Source: Neostapfia colusana
Lineage: Eukaryota; Streptophyta; Magnoliopsida; Poales; Poaceae
DNA: 64,000 nucleotides
Reading direction: 5' to 3'
Assembly: GCA_030760725.1 (NCBI GenBank)
Contig: JASWHV010000001.1
Coordinates: forward strand, 25,913,928 to 25,977,927
Position numbers and translations under genes: made by a program. The notes beneath the pieces were generated by a model. The model was not told the origin of the DNA, did no database searches, and saw only the letters and a list, made by a program, of their open reading frames with translations. Numbering within the stretch: the stretch's first letter is position 1; the number at the start of each line of letters is the position of its first letter. Of the stretch, positions 1 through 11,022 are shown piece by piece.

Positions 1-1473
1 AACATTCAAAGTTTTGAATATTGCCAAAACATTCTTCTGTGAGGTCCGGAGCTTGTTTTAGGGAGCTCCCGTGAAGTTCAACTCGTAGAACTGCAACGTC
101 TTGTTTTTGATTTTAACTCACAATGTTTCAAACTTGCTTTATGGGAAGGTTTGCTTAGTATTAATTTGCTAAGTTTTTGGTGTGTTTTGGTGGTTATGGC
201 TGTTATCATTTGATATGGTTTGCAACATGCTTATGTGACGTGCTCATGTAAGGTGTTGTGGTTTTCGAACTAACGTGAGTCAAGTCGAGGACTTGTGCTC
301 GGAAGAATTGGTTGTTTATTCATGTGCAGGTGTTGCTTGAGTTCAATACATGGCTGGTGACGGGATCCTTGGACTAGTCTCAGGGAGGAGATGAGGTTCC
401 AACAACCAAGTTCGGGAGGAGCTGTGGTTGAGTTGATTGGGAGGTCGCGCAACATGTTTGGATCAAGGGCAGTGCATATGAAGGTTGCGTGTACGTCGTT
501 GGAAGGTGTTTGCACGTGTGCAAGGAGTGCATGGACGTGGCAACATTGTTCCAAGGCGTGATGAAGAGAAGTGGACGTAAAGAATTGGTCAGAAAGGTCC
601 AACCGGCTGGATTGCGTACTCAGGCTAAGGCTGAGTCGGATATGGCTCAAATATGGAAGATTTGAGTTAGTTATGATAGGATTTCGTGCTAGACACGAAG
701 TTGAGTTGTTTTAGGAATGTTTAGGACGTTCCTAAGGTGTTTGGAAGTCTCACGATTGCTTCTATCTGCGAATAGGAGAGTCCTGAGCAGTTATGGTAAG
801 TTAGGATACGAGTCCAATTAGGAGTAGGAGTCCTAGATTGGATTGTTTAGTCTGAGGGCTGGCTATAAAAGCAAGGGAGGCCAGAGCTCTCGTGTGTAGA
901 GAACTTTGGGCTGTTCCTCTTGTGTTTCTATTGAATAAAGTTCATAGTTTCAAGGAGCTTTTGTGCCTTGTTCGTCCGACTTGTTTTTCGTCAAGTCTTT
1001 CTCGCCGAGTTTCTGGACAGACCGACATTGCTTCGGTGTTTCGTTCACAACTCGAGTTTTACAGATCCGATTGATGTGATTCTTTTTGGGTTGTCTTCAC
1101 TACTCAATTATATATCATCTGTGAAATTTTCACGAGCTTCGGATCTGTAGTTTCTGAGATACACGAGTTTCTTTGCAGCGTTGCAGATCTGTTTTATATC
1201 GGGTAGAACAGATTGATCTTCGTTTAATGTTTTGATCGTATCTCAAGTTTTACTTCGTGTTTTCAAGTGATTCTTGTTGCATTAGATCCTTGACTTGATT
1301 CTATACCTCTCTACTTGATTTGTCACGGTTGAACACGTTTGAAAACACTTGCACACACGGTTTGTTTAACCGATTGATTTTTGCTGAGGGGTTTTTGTTG
1401 TTTTCGCTGCGAAAAGTTTGAATCTACCATTCACCCCCCTCTGGTAGCTTTTCACGTGCTCTTCGATCCTACA
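1..1473 (+). repeat. 5' LTR of copia element C (start lies off-window)
   Basis: The sequence aligns with the 5' LTR of element A from about 38650 onward, so only some 35 bp are missing at the left. It ends ...CCTACA directly before the PBS. It contains a TATA box (864-870), an AATAAA signal (934-939) and short repeats of the GGTCCGGAGC type near the start. Short ORFs inside it have no recognisable product. Confidence 0.88.
864..870 (+). promoter_or_regulatory. LTR TATA box, element C
   Basis: TATAAAA followed by GCAAGGGAGG. The same context occurs as TATATAAG at 39667 and 63971 in both LTRs of element A, so the position is conserved in the family. AATAAA follows about 65 bp downstream, giving a short R region. 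Confidence 0.7.
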
Positions 1474-1475
1474 AT

Positions 1476-1488
1476 TGGTATCAGAGCC
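1476..1488 (+). other. Primer-binding site, initiator tRNA-Met type (element C)
   Basis: TGGTATCAGAGCC lies 2 bp after the LTR end. It matches the complement of the 3' end of plant initiator tRNA-Met, the usual primer of Ty1/copia elements. Confidence 0.88.
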
Positions 1489-1534
1489 AAGGTGCTCTAA
1501 TCTTTGTGATTTGCACGTGTTTTGACTAACCATC

Positions 1535-3573
1535 ATGGAGAAGTACTCTACAAAACCTTGTGTGTTCAATGGCATCGATTTTCAGGTTTGGAAGGCGCGG
1601 ATGGAGGCCTACATACAGGCGCAAGGCTTTGCCATATGGGAAAAGGTCTACCGGAACTTCGATGTACCACCCAACGATCAAGTTACAGCTGCGAACATGA
1701 GAGATGTTGACAACAACAACAAGGCTCACAACTTGATCATCCAAGGATTGACTCAAAGCGACTTCGACCGTGTTTCACACCTCCGATCTGCATATGATGT
1801 TTGGAAAGCTCTTTGTGACTACCATGAAGGATCCAATACGATCAAGGAGGTAAGGCAAGATATGTTCAAGAAAGAATACATGCGTTTTGAGATGCAACCC
1901 GGTGAGTCAATTGATGACCTTTTTGCTCGCTTTAATAAAATTCTCAGCAACTTGCGTAGTGTCAATGTTAACTTTTCAGATGCTGAAAATGCTAGACAAT
2001 TGTTAGGAGCATTAGATATGTCAATTTGGGAGATGAAAGTTACATCTATTCGTGATCTACTGTCATGAGTTCTCTTACTTTAGACGTGCTTTATTCTAAA
2101 TTGAAAACTCATGAAATTGACATCATCTCACGTAAAAACCCCAACAAGTCTAGTCAATCATCATCTAGTGGTGCACTCTCTTTGCTGTCCTCACTAACCC
2201 TTGAACAGATTGAAGAGTTTCCAGAGGAGGAGCTTGCACTCATCTCTACTCGGTTCTCAAAAGCATTGCAAAATGTGAGAACTAGAAGGAGAGGAAGCTC
2301 CGGACCTCAACGATGTTTTGAATGTGGTAAGACAGGACATTTTTCGTACGGAGTGCCCTAACCTTTCAGTTCCGACTTCACGTGAAGAAAAGCAAACAAG
2401 GCCAAAGAAATCGTTTGCAAAGAATAAGAAGAAGAAAGATTTATCAATGCGCAACATAGTGCATAGTATGATCTCTGCACTTCAAGATTTCGGCTCAAGT
2501 GATGTGGACACTGGTAGTGATGAAGATGAAGAAGCTATGGCAAATATGTGCTGCATGGCGAGCAAGTCAAGTTCAAGCTCCGAGGAGGCAGAACACAACA
2601 GCGACGATGAAGAGGTATGTCCCACTTGCGAAGAAATGTGTGATGCTATTTCTCGTGCCACTGTTATATTAAAGAAAAAGGATAAAAAACTTAGGAACAA
2701 TGCTGTTAAAATTGAATCACTAGAATCTGAAATTAATCGTTTAAAAACTTTGATTCCTTGTGATGATTCTTGTTCCTCATGTGATTTGATTTATGAACAA
2801 TTATCCTCTTTAAGAAGTGCACACGCATCTACACTTGATAAACTTGAACTTGAAATTGAAAAGAACAAAGAGCTTGCTGCACTTAATGATAAAAATTTGA
2901 AAGATGCTTGTTGTTCTACAATTGATTTGCATTGTTCTTCATGTGATGATCTGAATAAGAAACTAAATGATGCTCTGAATGAGATTTCTATTTTGAACAA
3001 TGCTTTACGTGTGCATGAAGTTAAATATTGTTCAAATTGCAAACTAAAAGGAAAAACTTAATGTGAAAACTGCTTTGATCTGTCCAATAAACTTGATGAC
3101 ATGCATAGGACACTAGATCGGTTTTCTAATGCAAATAAGAACCTAAACTTGCTGCTGAATTCTTCCAAGTCTTGTAATGATAAAACTGGTTTAGGTTTTA
3201 ATTCTCATGCTCATGCTAAGGCACACCCACCTAAAGTTGTAAAGTCATTAGGAAGCGGTTTGATTCAAACAGCTCCTAGACAAAAAGAGGTGATTTTCAA
3301 ATCTGCAGGAGTACTGTCCCATTCGGGTTCTAACAATCGTGTTGCTTGCTCATCTAGACATGATAATAAGGTTATTTTTCATTGTACCTACTGTGGTAGA
3401 GATGGTCATGTCATGGAATTTTGTTATAGACTAGCTAAACAGGATAAGAAACAAAGAATACTTGCTAGATCACATAACAACCAAGCAAAATCTGCTCGAC
3501 CGAATGTTCGGAGCTTGCAACCTGCTGTAATGAGTAAAAAACTTGCTCCCGGACCTACTGTTTTTTGTGCTAC
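1535..3573 (+). pseudogene. gag: Broken copia gag (element C)
   Basis: The first ATG after the PBS opens a 177-codon frame with a copia Gag core (VWKARMEAYIQ; DVWKALCDYHEGS; PGESIDDLFARFNKI). Compared with element A, one base is missing near 2053, which causes a premature stop. An extra base near 2340 breaks the first CCHC knuckle after CFECGKTGHF. The remaining frames encode a long Ser/Asp/Glu-rich coiled-coil segment with regular Cys pairs (about 2520-3060) and a second knuckle, CTYCGRDGHVMEFC, near 3385-3430. A further stop lies at 3060. D interrupts the gene at 3573. The protein would form the virus-like particle shell; this copy cannot encode a full one. Confidence 0.85.
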
Positions 3574-4668
3574 TGTCGAAGTGTGCGGTCGACACTTCCC
3601 CCGGGCCTGCACTGGGCAGCCCGCGGAGGTTCTTTTTTCGGTGGGGCTAGTCCCTAGCGGAGAGCTTGCGCAGATGGACGAGTTAGTAAGAGCTTGACAC
3701 GGCGAGTTTTACGTGGTTCAGGCCGCCGGAGCGTAAAACCCTACGTCCACGGCGAGCTATGGAGCTCGCTGTATTGCTTGCTGCTCAGGACCGGAGGCCT
3801 GAGCTTGGGGGTGAGTTACAGCTTGAGAGTGTATGGCTAGCGTATGAGTTGCAAAGTGCGAACCCTTGCTATCGACGCCTACCCGAGCCTTTTATAGTCT
3901 AAGACTCGGGCGGCTTACAAGGGAAGCCGGGACCCGACAGGTGGTCCCGGGAAGATTGTCTATTATCTACCGTATATGCAGTTGTGCCGGTAGTTGTCTC
4001 TGGTCGAAGGCTTCTGAGTCTTCATCTTGCCGCCCTGCCCATGCCGCATGCTAGTCGTAGTGGTTGATGACGGCGCAGGCAGCATGGGATGTCTTGTCGC
4101 GGTGTTTATTGGCTGACAGGTTCTGACACCGCGCGCCAGTCTGTGATGCGACTGGGCGCAACGGCACCTGACAGAAGCGTGCTCCGCGTCTCCGTGTCTT
4201 GGGAAGACGCGGGCCTTGAATACCTTGTACGGGCAAGGTATGGGGCGTATTTACGCCCGCTGCCTACCGCTCGGGGTAGGCAGCGTCGCTCTGCTGCCAC
4301 GTGGCGGGCCCGGAGCCCTTCTCAGAGAAGAGAAGGGTCAGCCCCGCGGGGCACGTGGAGCCTCCGGACCTCTCCCCGCAGAGGGAGAGGTTCGACTTCT
4401 GTTGGCCACGTGGCGGGCCCGGGGCTCTCCTCTGAGGAGAGGGAGGTCCGGCCCCGCTGGATACGCGGCGCCTTCGGACCTCTCTCCCGCGGAGGGGGAG
4501 GTCCGGCTTCTGTATGCCACATGGCAGGCCCGGAGCTCTCCTCTGAGGAGAGGGAGGTCCGGCCCCTCCGGACGCGTGGCGCCTTCGGAGCTCTCCCTGC
4601 GGAGAAGGGCGAGTTCCTTAGGCATTTTACCCTGTGCGCGGGGGTACCCCATATCCCAGGTACCGACA
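3574..4668 (-). repeat. LTR of element D (3' LTR of the minus-strand element)
   Basis: It runs from TGTCGAAGTG to GGTACCGACA (1095 bp). The same sequence recurs truncated at 10534-11022 and complete as solo LTR F at 13157-14254. A minus-strand TATA box (TATAAAA) lies at 3890-3896. The part from about 4295 to 4610 is a GC-rich array of roughly 60-bp units. Confidence 0.9.
4295..4610. repeat. GC-rich array of about 60-bp units with G-box cores in the D LTR
   Basis: Units share a block like GCCACGTGGCGGGCCCGGAG, a self-complementary CTCCTCTGAGGAGAG segment, and GGAGGTCCGGC. The CACGTG core matches the plant G-box, bound by bZIP and bHLH factors. Related arrays are in solo LTR F (about 13880-14190), inside D (7085-7345) and, more diverged, in the E and G LTRs. 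Confidence 0.75.
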
Positions 4669-5159
4669 GTGGCCCCCGGGCCCATCTCAGGGGAGATAGC
4701 GAGCCCGAGGTGGGACCTCCATCTCTTCCGATCCGCGCACTTCCTCTAAGTCCCGAATTGACCGCTGCCGGAGCACGAACGACCACGAGATCGTGGGAGC
4801 GTGCGCTCAATTGATGGTTGATTTTACTGCGGCGGTTCCCAAGACTGCCACTTCTACACGTTGCGGCGCTTTCTTCGGGAACCGCCGAAGTGCCTTGCTG
4901 GCTCATCTTCTCAGGAGACTGACTCCTTGACCCACCGCTTTAGTTGGGCGGCTTGGGCCCACCCGCCATCGGCACTCGGTCTAGGAACCAAAGCGGTTGC
5001 CGGTGCAGGGTATTCGAAGAGTTCCGAATCGCTTGGAATTGCACCCGGGAAGTTTTTTAGAGGGGGTCTTACCCACATTGCAGCTTCCCTTCGCACTTCT
5101 CTGCGTTTCTTCTCGGACTCTTGTGCTTTTGCTCTCTTGCCTTTGAGTTCTCCCTTGCC

Positions 5160-6880
5160 ATGGCTTCCAACCCGCCGCTAGAGAAGAAGCGCGCTCGATC
5201 TCCTCCAGCAGCGGCGTCTGTGCCAAGTCGGGATTCTGGGGTGCCTGACACTCCCTCCGTTGGCGACTCGAAAAGGCCCCGGGTTGATGCGCTGGGGGAA
5301 GCTTCTGGGGCGTCCCTTGTTCCGCCAGTCCAAGCGACTGCGGAGCGGCCGTCGGTGACGGTAGCGGCTCTAGAAGTCCTACCCCGGCTCGGAAGTCGGG
5401 GTTCAGAGCCCGCTGGAGTGTCCACGCTTCCCGGCCTTCCCCGACTTGCGGGGAATCTGTGCCGCTGTGCTCGGAGCCAGGGGCAACTGCCACGGCCCCC
5501 AGGCCAGCGCGACCTTCTCCTGTTCCAGTGTGCCCGGTCTCTGCGGCGGCGTCGTCTCTTCCTGCCGAGACGGCCACCGCGGCCCCCAAGCCGGTGCAGG
5601 TTGACCCTGCACTAGACGGCCCGACCTCTTCTTCAGCACCGCCTTCCCCGGCTCGCCCCTCTCCTCAGGTCAAGGAGCCAGAAGCTGAAGAGAGCCCGGC
5701 TGGCCTGGCTGCCAGAGCCTCGGAGCCAGCTTCTCCTGATCGGCGTCTCGTCTCGGTTGCTGGTGCGTCGGCTCTTCCTGAGGACGAGGTAATGGAGGAG
5801 GTCGGGGGGACTGCCCCGGCCTCTGTTGCTCCATTGCCTCTGGCGAACGCCTTCGCGCTTGCCGAGACGAGCGTCCGACAGGTCTTGGCGGCACTAGGGC
5901 GCGAGCGGGAGGAGTATACGGTTGAACGGGACCGCCTCCTCATCTGGGGGAACCTTTTGCGGGAGAGGACCGCGAAGGTTAAGAGTGAGCTCGACTCCAG
6001 GCGGGAGTTGCTTGACTTCAGGGAAGCGCTCCTCGACCGGATGAAGCGGGCTGTCGACCGCATGGACACCCAATCCCGGCGGATCAACAGGGAGACCCTG
6101 GAGGCACACGCCCGGGCCGAGGAGAGCCTCTCTGCTGCTGTGGAGATACGGCAGCGGTTGGAGCGCCGTGAACTCGCCGTTGAGGAACGGGAGCGTTGCG
6201 TGGCAGCTGAGGCGAAGAGGGTCGCCGCGCAGCTGGCTGCGGGCGAGGATGGCCTTCGAGCTCGGATGGAGGAGCTGGAGATCCTGAAGGCAGACCTCGA
6301 CTTGAGGGAGGAACAGGTCTCCCGTGATCGCCGGGCGGTCTTGGACCGGGAGTTGACCACCGACTTCAAGGCCGCTGAGTTGGAGCGGCTCGCCAAGGCT
6401 CTCCAGCTTCGGGAGAGCTCTCTGGCGGCCAAGGAGAAGGAATTCTCCGAGAGGAACCTGGAGGCTCTGCAGGCGGCCCGCCGCGAGGTGGAGGAGCTTT
6501 CGGCCTTGCGGTCCTCCGAGGCTCTTGCGGTCTCGAGCTTCGTGGATCAAGCGGGGTCCGCCCTGATCCCTCTTGGCTTCAGTCCGGTGAGGACCGCGGC
6601 CCCTGCGTTGGAGGTGATCCCCGCGCTGGAGTCGATCGGCGCCATGCTGGACAGGCTAGACTCGGTGGTCGCCGGCGAGCTTGAGGCCGAGGGGCGCGGC
6701 CTAGCCTTAGAGGTCGCTTCACATGTGCTGGCATGCTTTAAGAGCCGCGACCCCTCTTTTTCGCTAGAACCAGCGAGAGAGGGCCCAGCCGCAGAGCGGG
6801 AGCAAGCTGCCAGGGCAGAAGTCGAGGATGTGGCCACCCTTATAGCCGCAAGGTTCTGGCGGGAGCCGGGAGGTCCTTAG
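5160..6880 (+). CDS. Antisense coiled-coil ORF of element D (frameshifted)
   Basis: This frame runs opposite to the D gag. A CT-rich leader precedes ATG 5160, which opens a frame starting MASNPPLEKKRARSPP, with a basic nuclear-localisation-like patch. That frame runs to 5615. The main 473-codon frame (from 5459 to 6880) continues it after a one-base shift around 5400-5460. The N-terminal third is Ala/Pro/Ser-rich. From about 5890 to 6520 the protein is a long charged coiled coil rich in Arg, Glu, Leu and Ala. The C-terminal part is mixed. Antisense extra ORFs near the 3' LTR are known in Tat-lineage elements. The function is unknown and I do not recognise a catalytic motif. The shift could be real decay in this copy. 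Confidence 0.55.
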
Positions 6881-8727
6881 TACTTGTTTCTGTCTTTTTA
6901 TCGAGTCTGTAGTCCAGCTCATGGAGCCTCGCTTAATTTGACTCTTTTGGATACTTGTGTCTGTGATGCTTTTTCTCTCCTTGGCTTTGCCTGACTGAGT
7001 CCTTAGCTCCGCAAGGTACTCAGAGGCCATTTCCAATCTCGGAGCTTTGCATAGACACCCTCCCCGGGTCCTAACCGTGTTAGGGGCCCCCGGAGGTCTC
7101 CGGATCTCGCCCTATGGGGAGCTCCAGATCTGCCTGCCACATGGCGGGTCCGGAGCTCCTCCTTAAGAGGCGGGAGCTCCGGCCATGTTGGACACGTAGG
7201 GCTTTCGGAGCCCTCCCGCCGAGGGGGGAGGTCTTGTTTCCGCCTGCCACGTGGCGAGCCCGGAGCCCTCCTCAAGGGAGGAGAGAGTTCCGGGCCCGCT
7301 GGACACGTGGGGCCCCCGGGTCCCGCCCCTGCTGGAGGGGCAGGTCCCGGTCCTTCCAGTCCTAGGCCGGAGTAGCTGGTAGCTCCTTTCCCCCTGCTTC
7401 ATGCAGTCCCTGTTGCCGTAACCTGGAGGTCCTGCACACAGGCAGAGGAAACGTAATTCTCCTCGGGGGGTCCTCCCCTCCCGTCTCCTAGTCTTATTCA
7501 TCTTACGATCCCAATTCGCTATACGGGGCTTGGGCAATTCTGTGCACGAGGCGCCGGAGCTCCGGCTCCCTCCGAGGTCCGGGCACGGCCGTCCGATCCC
7601 TAGTACCGGGCCATGCGCTGGGGAAGCAGAGTGCACGCGCTTTGGGTTCATGACCAGGCAAAGCGGACGTACTCCCCTGTACCTCCGGAGGGCAGGATGC
7701 GCATGCTTTGGGCTCTGGGCCGGCTAAGCTGGATACGCACCCTGGACCCCCCATGCACAACGCAGGCCTTTCCTGGAGGTAACCAACTGGCACCGCAACA
7801 CCTGACTGGGGGAGGCCCGAGAGACTCACTCGGCCATCGGCAGGTGCCTCAAGCGCAGCCGCCTTTGGTAGGATAGCAAATGCCGACTATGGATGAGCGC
7901 AGAAGAGGGGGAGCTAGATGTACGATGAACATACAGAAATAGTGCGATCATAAAAATTAATGCATAATTTAAATGAGCGCATGAGAGAGAGCTAAGTAGA
8001 ACAGGTCTTTGTATTCGTACCCATAGGTGGAATTCTGGCTGTACAGGGAGGCAATGTTCCGCCTTGTCTTCAAGGGAAGCAAGACTCTACGCGCTTAGGG
8101 TCGGAACCAGGCTAAACTGGACGTAGTCCTGTACCGTCCCTTGAGACTTAGCTGCCCCAAGCGCTGTTCCTAAATTCTATGGGATCTGTTACAGAAGGGA
8201 ATAGCCCTGTTCTACTGATGCTCAGGAAGTAGGACTTACAGTGTTGCTTCATGGCAAGGATTTTTGGGAATGGATCCCACTCTCAGTTGAAAGGCATGTG
8301 TACCTGGGGCGACAGCTTTCATGATTCGGAAGGGACCTTCCCTGCTGGGGGAGAGCTTATGGGTCCTTCTCGGAATAAAGCGTGCCGCTTCACCAGGTTG
8401 CCCTCCTGCAGGCCCCCTACGCGTTTGGTTCTTTGGCGGTAGTGCTTAGAGCATTAGCCGAGACTGTGCGTTGTGGGGTGTTCCCTGCAGCCGAGTCTTG
8501 TCGACGAGGTTGTTATCTTCGCGCTGGATCAGGTCCTGCGCGGCTTCTCGTGGGGGCCCCCGGGGAGTTCTCCCCTTCTGGCTAAGGCCTTCAAGGGGTT
8601 GGTAGGCCCGGGCTCGTCTTGGATGACCTAAGGCGTCTTCCCCTTCTGGCAAGGCCTTCAAGGGGTTGACAGACCTTAGGCGGCCCCCGAGAGGTATGTT
8701 CGAGGCACGGAGGCGCGCCGCAGTTGG
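6881..8727. other. Internal non-coding part of element D
   Basis: This stretch lies between the end of the antisense ORF and the stop of gag. In the gag-sense direction it is where pol would be expected, but I see no DSG/DTG protease, no F(I/V)DD or Y(I/V)DD reverse transcriptase motif and no integrase HHCC. A G-box array occupies 7085-7345. The rest (7346-8727) is GC-rich with only short overlapping frames. Confidence 0.6.
7085..7345. repeat. Second G-box array, internal to element D
   Basis: About four units resemble the LTR array at 4295-4610 and have the same orientation (GCCACATGGCGGGTCCGGAG, GCCACGTGGCGAGCCCGGAG). It lies about 200 bp beyond the end of the antisense ORF, so LTR-type regulatory sequence was copied into the body of the element. 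Confidence 0.65.
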
Positions 8728-10476
8728 CTAACGCCCTGGCCTGTCACCGTCGGAACTGGAGTCCTCACCGTCATGCACTGTCTTTATGACACGCTGAGGC
8801 TCCTGGAACCCCACCTGGTGGGCAGCAGTGACTGGGGCATCGACCTTCTGTTTGCCATCCCTCTGAGGGTAGGGCGGCGCTTCAGCCCTCTGCTGTCTTC
8901 CTTTGCGGAAGCGCTCTGCGAGCCTCTGGATCTCCCAGCACTCGGCAGCAGTATGGTTGCAGGTGCCATGCACGGGGCATAGCCCGCCTTGGTCACTGTC
9001 TGGGGCCGGTGATTGCCGCTGCCTTTTGTCGGGGCGTGGCCCCCGAGCTCCACTGGTCGTCGCAGCTGCGGCGACGGGGGCCGTGAATGGTGACTTCATC
9101 TTGCCACTCCCCCGGTTCTTGGTCTTCTTGCCACCCCCATAGGCAGCAGCGCAGGACCCGGGCTGTCCTCCTGACTCGGAGGTCGGCAGAGCGTGCCAGT
9201 TCCGCCCTTCAGCTGCTCTGGCGCACTTGTCGGCCAGGCTGAAGAGCTCCGAGACGTCGCGGACCTCTCTGGTCGCGAGCTTCTCAAGCATTTTCTCGTC
9301 CCGGACGCCCTGTCGGAACGCCACCACCACAGAGGCACTTTGGATATGCGGGATGGTGTTGCGTACCTGAGAGAACCGCTGGATGAAAGAGCGCAGCGAC
9401 TCCCCAGGTTGTTGCTTGACGGCGTGGAGGTCAAGCTCCGTGCTGGGACGGGTGTAGGAGCTGCCGAAGTTGGCGACGAACTGCCGGCAGAGCTCACCCC
9501 AGGAGGTTATGGACCCCTGAGGTAGATTCATGAGCCAAGACCGAGCTGGGCCGGTCAAGGTGACGGGGAAGTAGTTGGCCATGACAGCCTCGTCCCCTCC
9601 TGCGGCAAGTACGGCGGTGGAGTAGATCTGGAGGAACTCCGCTGGGTTGACGCTGCCGTCGTACTTATCGGGCAGGTGCGGGCGAAACTTGCGTGGCCAC
9701 CTTGCAAAGCGAAGGTGGGGTGCAAGGGCCGCACATCCTGCACCTGCTGCTGCAGGTAATGGCGCTGCGAACGCTTGATTCGCACTTGGCACCGCGTATC
9801 CCGGCATGGGCAAGGCTGCACCATAGACCGGGGCCGCTGCTTGCGGCGCATATAGTTGTGGCATATGCTGCGCAGCATATGCCTGAGGCAGGGCTCGCTT
9901 GGCGAAGGCCTGCCCTTCTGGTTGTATCGAGGCCGACGACATGCTGTCGCCAGCCTCATGGTTGCGACGCCTTTCTCGGCGTCGCTCGAGGTACACCCGG
10001 GCGTCCTGGCCCAAGTGGCACCGTTCCAGTTCCCTTCGCAGGTCCATCGACAGGAGCCTGGAGGAGCTGGAATCCGCCGTTAGCCCATCAACCGTGGGTG
10101 TGCGCGTCAGCGACACAGCCGGTTGTCCTGGGCGCCGTCCTCGCCGAAACCGAGGGTTCACGGCGGCGACGACGAGGCGGTCCACCTCGCGGATCCATTG
10201 CTGGGTCGCTGAATGGGGCGCATCCCCCGCAGGTGGATTGCGCAGCAGCGCTCTTGCTGCATCTAGCGCACCTCCATGGTGTACGCTCAGCGCTGCAGAA
10301 GATCTCACACTGGTCGGGGCCTGCATAGCCGGAGTCGGCGTTGCTGGAGTCGGCTGCTGGCTACCAGCTTGTGCCGACACACTCCGTCCTGAGTGTGTCG
10401 ACATGTACTCCCCAGTGGTCACGGTTCGCCGTGAACGCGGAGGGGGAGAGTTTGCCGCTGAAGGAAGCTTGGTCAT
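8728..10476 (-). CDS. gag: Gag of gypsy element D, 582 aa
   Basis: An uninterrupted 582-codon frame starts 38 bp inside the PBS. The N-terminal 220 residues are low-complexity, Pro/Ala/Ser-rich. A retrotransposon Gag domain lies at about residues 255-400 (FRPHLPDKYDGSVNPAEFLQIY; WLMNLPQGSITSWGELCRQF; QQPGESLRSFIQRFSQVRNTI). Near the C-terminus CPVHGTCNHTAAEC is the non-canonical Cys/His finger typical of Tat-lineage Gag. It would assemble the particle that packages element RNA. It stops at 8728 without running into a protease. An intact Gag without pol suggests that Gag is retained for packaging while the enzymes come from a related element. Confidence 0.85.
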   Translation of the reverse strand: MTKLPSAANSPPPRSRRTVTTGEYMSTHSGRSVSAQAGSQQPTPATPTPAMQAPTSVRSSAALSVHHGGALDAARALLRNPPAGDAPHSATQQWIREVDRLVVAAVNPRFRRGRRPGQPAVSLTRTPTVDGLTADSSSSRLLSMDLRRELERCHLGQDARVYLERRRERRRNHEAGDSMSSASIQPEGQAFAKRALPQAYAAQHMPQLYAPQAAAPVYGAALPMPGYAVPSANQAFAAPLPAAAGAGCAALAPHLRFARWPRKFRPHLPDKYDGSVNPAEFLQIYSTAVLAAGGDEAVMANYFPVTLTGPARSWLMNLPQGSITSWGELCRQFVANFGSSYTRPSTELDLHAVKQQPGESLRSFIQRFSQVRNTIPHIQSASVVVAFRQGVRDEKMLEKLATREVRDVSELFSLADKCARAAEGRNWHALPTSESGGQPGSCAAAYGGGKKTKNRGSGKMKSPFTAPVAAAATTSGARGPRPDKRQRQSPAPDSDQGGLCPVHGTCNHTAAECWEIQRLAERFRKGRQQRAEAPPYPQRDGKQKVDAPVTAAHQVGFQEPQRVIKTVHDGEDSSSDGDRPGR

Positions 10477-10513
10477 CTTCGTTGGCGGAAACTCGTCGCG
10501 CTAGGAGAAAAGC

Positions 10514-10531
10514 CCCCTACCTGGCGCGCCA
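10514..10531 (-). other. Primer-binding site of element D
   Basis: On the minus strand TGGCGCGCCAGGTAGGGG begins 2 bp after the right LTR. It starts with TGG, as a match to a tRNA 3' CCA end requires, and resembles PBS sequences I associate with Tat-type gypsy elements. The exact tRNA is not assigned. It fixes the sense of D as minus. Confidence 0.75.
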
Positions 10532-10533
10532 AA

Positions 10534-11022
10534 TGTCGAAGTGTGCGGTCGACACTTCCCCCGGGCCTGCACTGGGCAGCCCACATAGGTTCTTTTTTCG
10601 GTGGGGCTAGTCCCTAGCGGAGAGCTTGCGCAGATGGACGAGTTAGTAAGAGCTTGACACGGCGAGTTTTACGTGGTTCAGGCCGCCGGAGCGTAAAACC
10701 CTACGTCCACGGCGAGCTATGGAGCTCGCTGTATTGCTTGCTGCTCAGGACCGGAGGCCTGAGCTTGGGGGTGAGTTACAGCTTGAGAGTGTATGGCTAG
10801 TGTATGAGTTGCAAAGTGCGAACCCTTGCTATCGACGCCTACCCGAGCCTTTTATAGTCCAAGACTCGGGCGGCTTACAAGGGAAGCCGGGACCCGACAG
10901 GTGGTCCTGGGAAGATTGTCTATTATCTACCGTATCTGCAGTTATGCCGGTAGTTGTCTCTGGTCGAAGGCTTCTGAGTCTTCATCTTGCCGCCCTGCCC
11001 ATGCCGCATGCTAGTCGTAGTG
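10534..11022 (-). repeat. Truncated 5' LTR of element D
   Basis: The first 489 bp (plus-strand coordinates) of the D LTR are present. Identity with 3574 onward stops after ...CTAGTCGTAGTG. The next bases belong to the gag of element E. The missing part holds the G-box array and the other LTR terminus. This is a deletion or recombination junction. Confidence 0.87.
10850..10856 (-). promoter_or_regulatory. LTR TATA box of element D (5' LTR)
   Basis: The minus strand reads TATAAAAGGCTCGGG. The same box is at 3890-3896 and, in solo LTR F, at 13474-13480. The orientation agrees with the minus-strand gag. Confidence 0.65.

Larger units (their letters stand above)
1..3573 (+). mobile_element. Ty1/copia element C, 5' fragment (Sirevirus-like)
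   Basis: A 5' LTR (cut by the window edge), a PBS and most of a gag region are present. The fragment is colinear with element A further right (LTR 38632-40272, gag 40334 onward), so both belong to one family. It ends abruptly at 3573, where the LTR of element D starts inside late gag, at a point matching about 42392 of element A. No pol or 3' LTR follows on the far side of D, so the rest has been lost. Sirevirus assignment is inferred from the family features seen in A. Confidence 0.88.
3574..11022 (-). mobile_element. Non-autonomous Ty3/gypsy element D (Tat-like, gag only)
   Basis: The left LTR is 3574-4668 and the truncated right LTR 10534-11022. The internal region carries a PBS-like sequence beside the right LTR, a minus-strand gag (8728-10476) and a plus-strand ORF (5160-6880) antisense to it. 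No protease, reverse transcriptase or integrase motif is visible in the 5.9 kb between the LTRs, so it would need a partner in trans. Over the 489 bp they share the LTRs differ at about eight positions by eye, so insertion is fairly recent. The left flank GCTAC (3569-3573) is the probable TSD, but the right end is missing. Tat-lineage assignment rests on the PBS and the antisense ORF. Confidence 0.82.

Noticed and set aside
1476..1488. tRNA-Met-like sequence at this and five similar places
   Set aside because: Only the 12-13 bases complementary to the tRNA 3' end are present; there is no tRNA fold. They are primer-binding sites.
4089..4814. 241-codon ORF in the D LTR and beyond, and its antisense partner of 194 codons
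   Set aside because: It crosses the LTR boundary, is made of the repeated G-box units, and the same region in solo LTR F is not conserved as protein.
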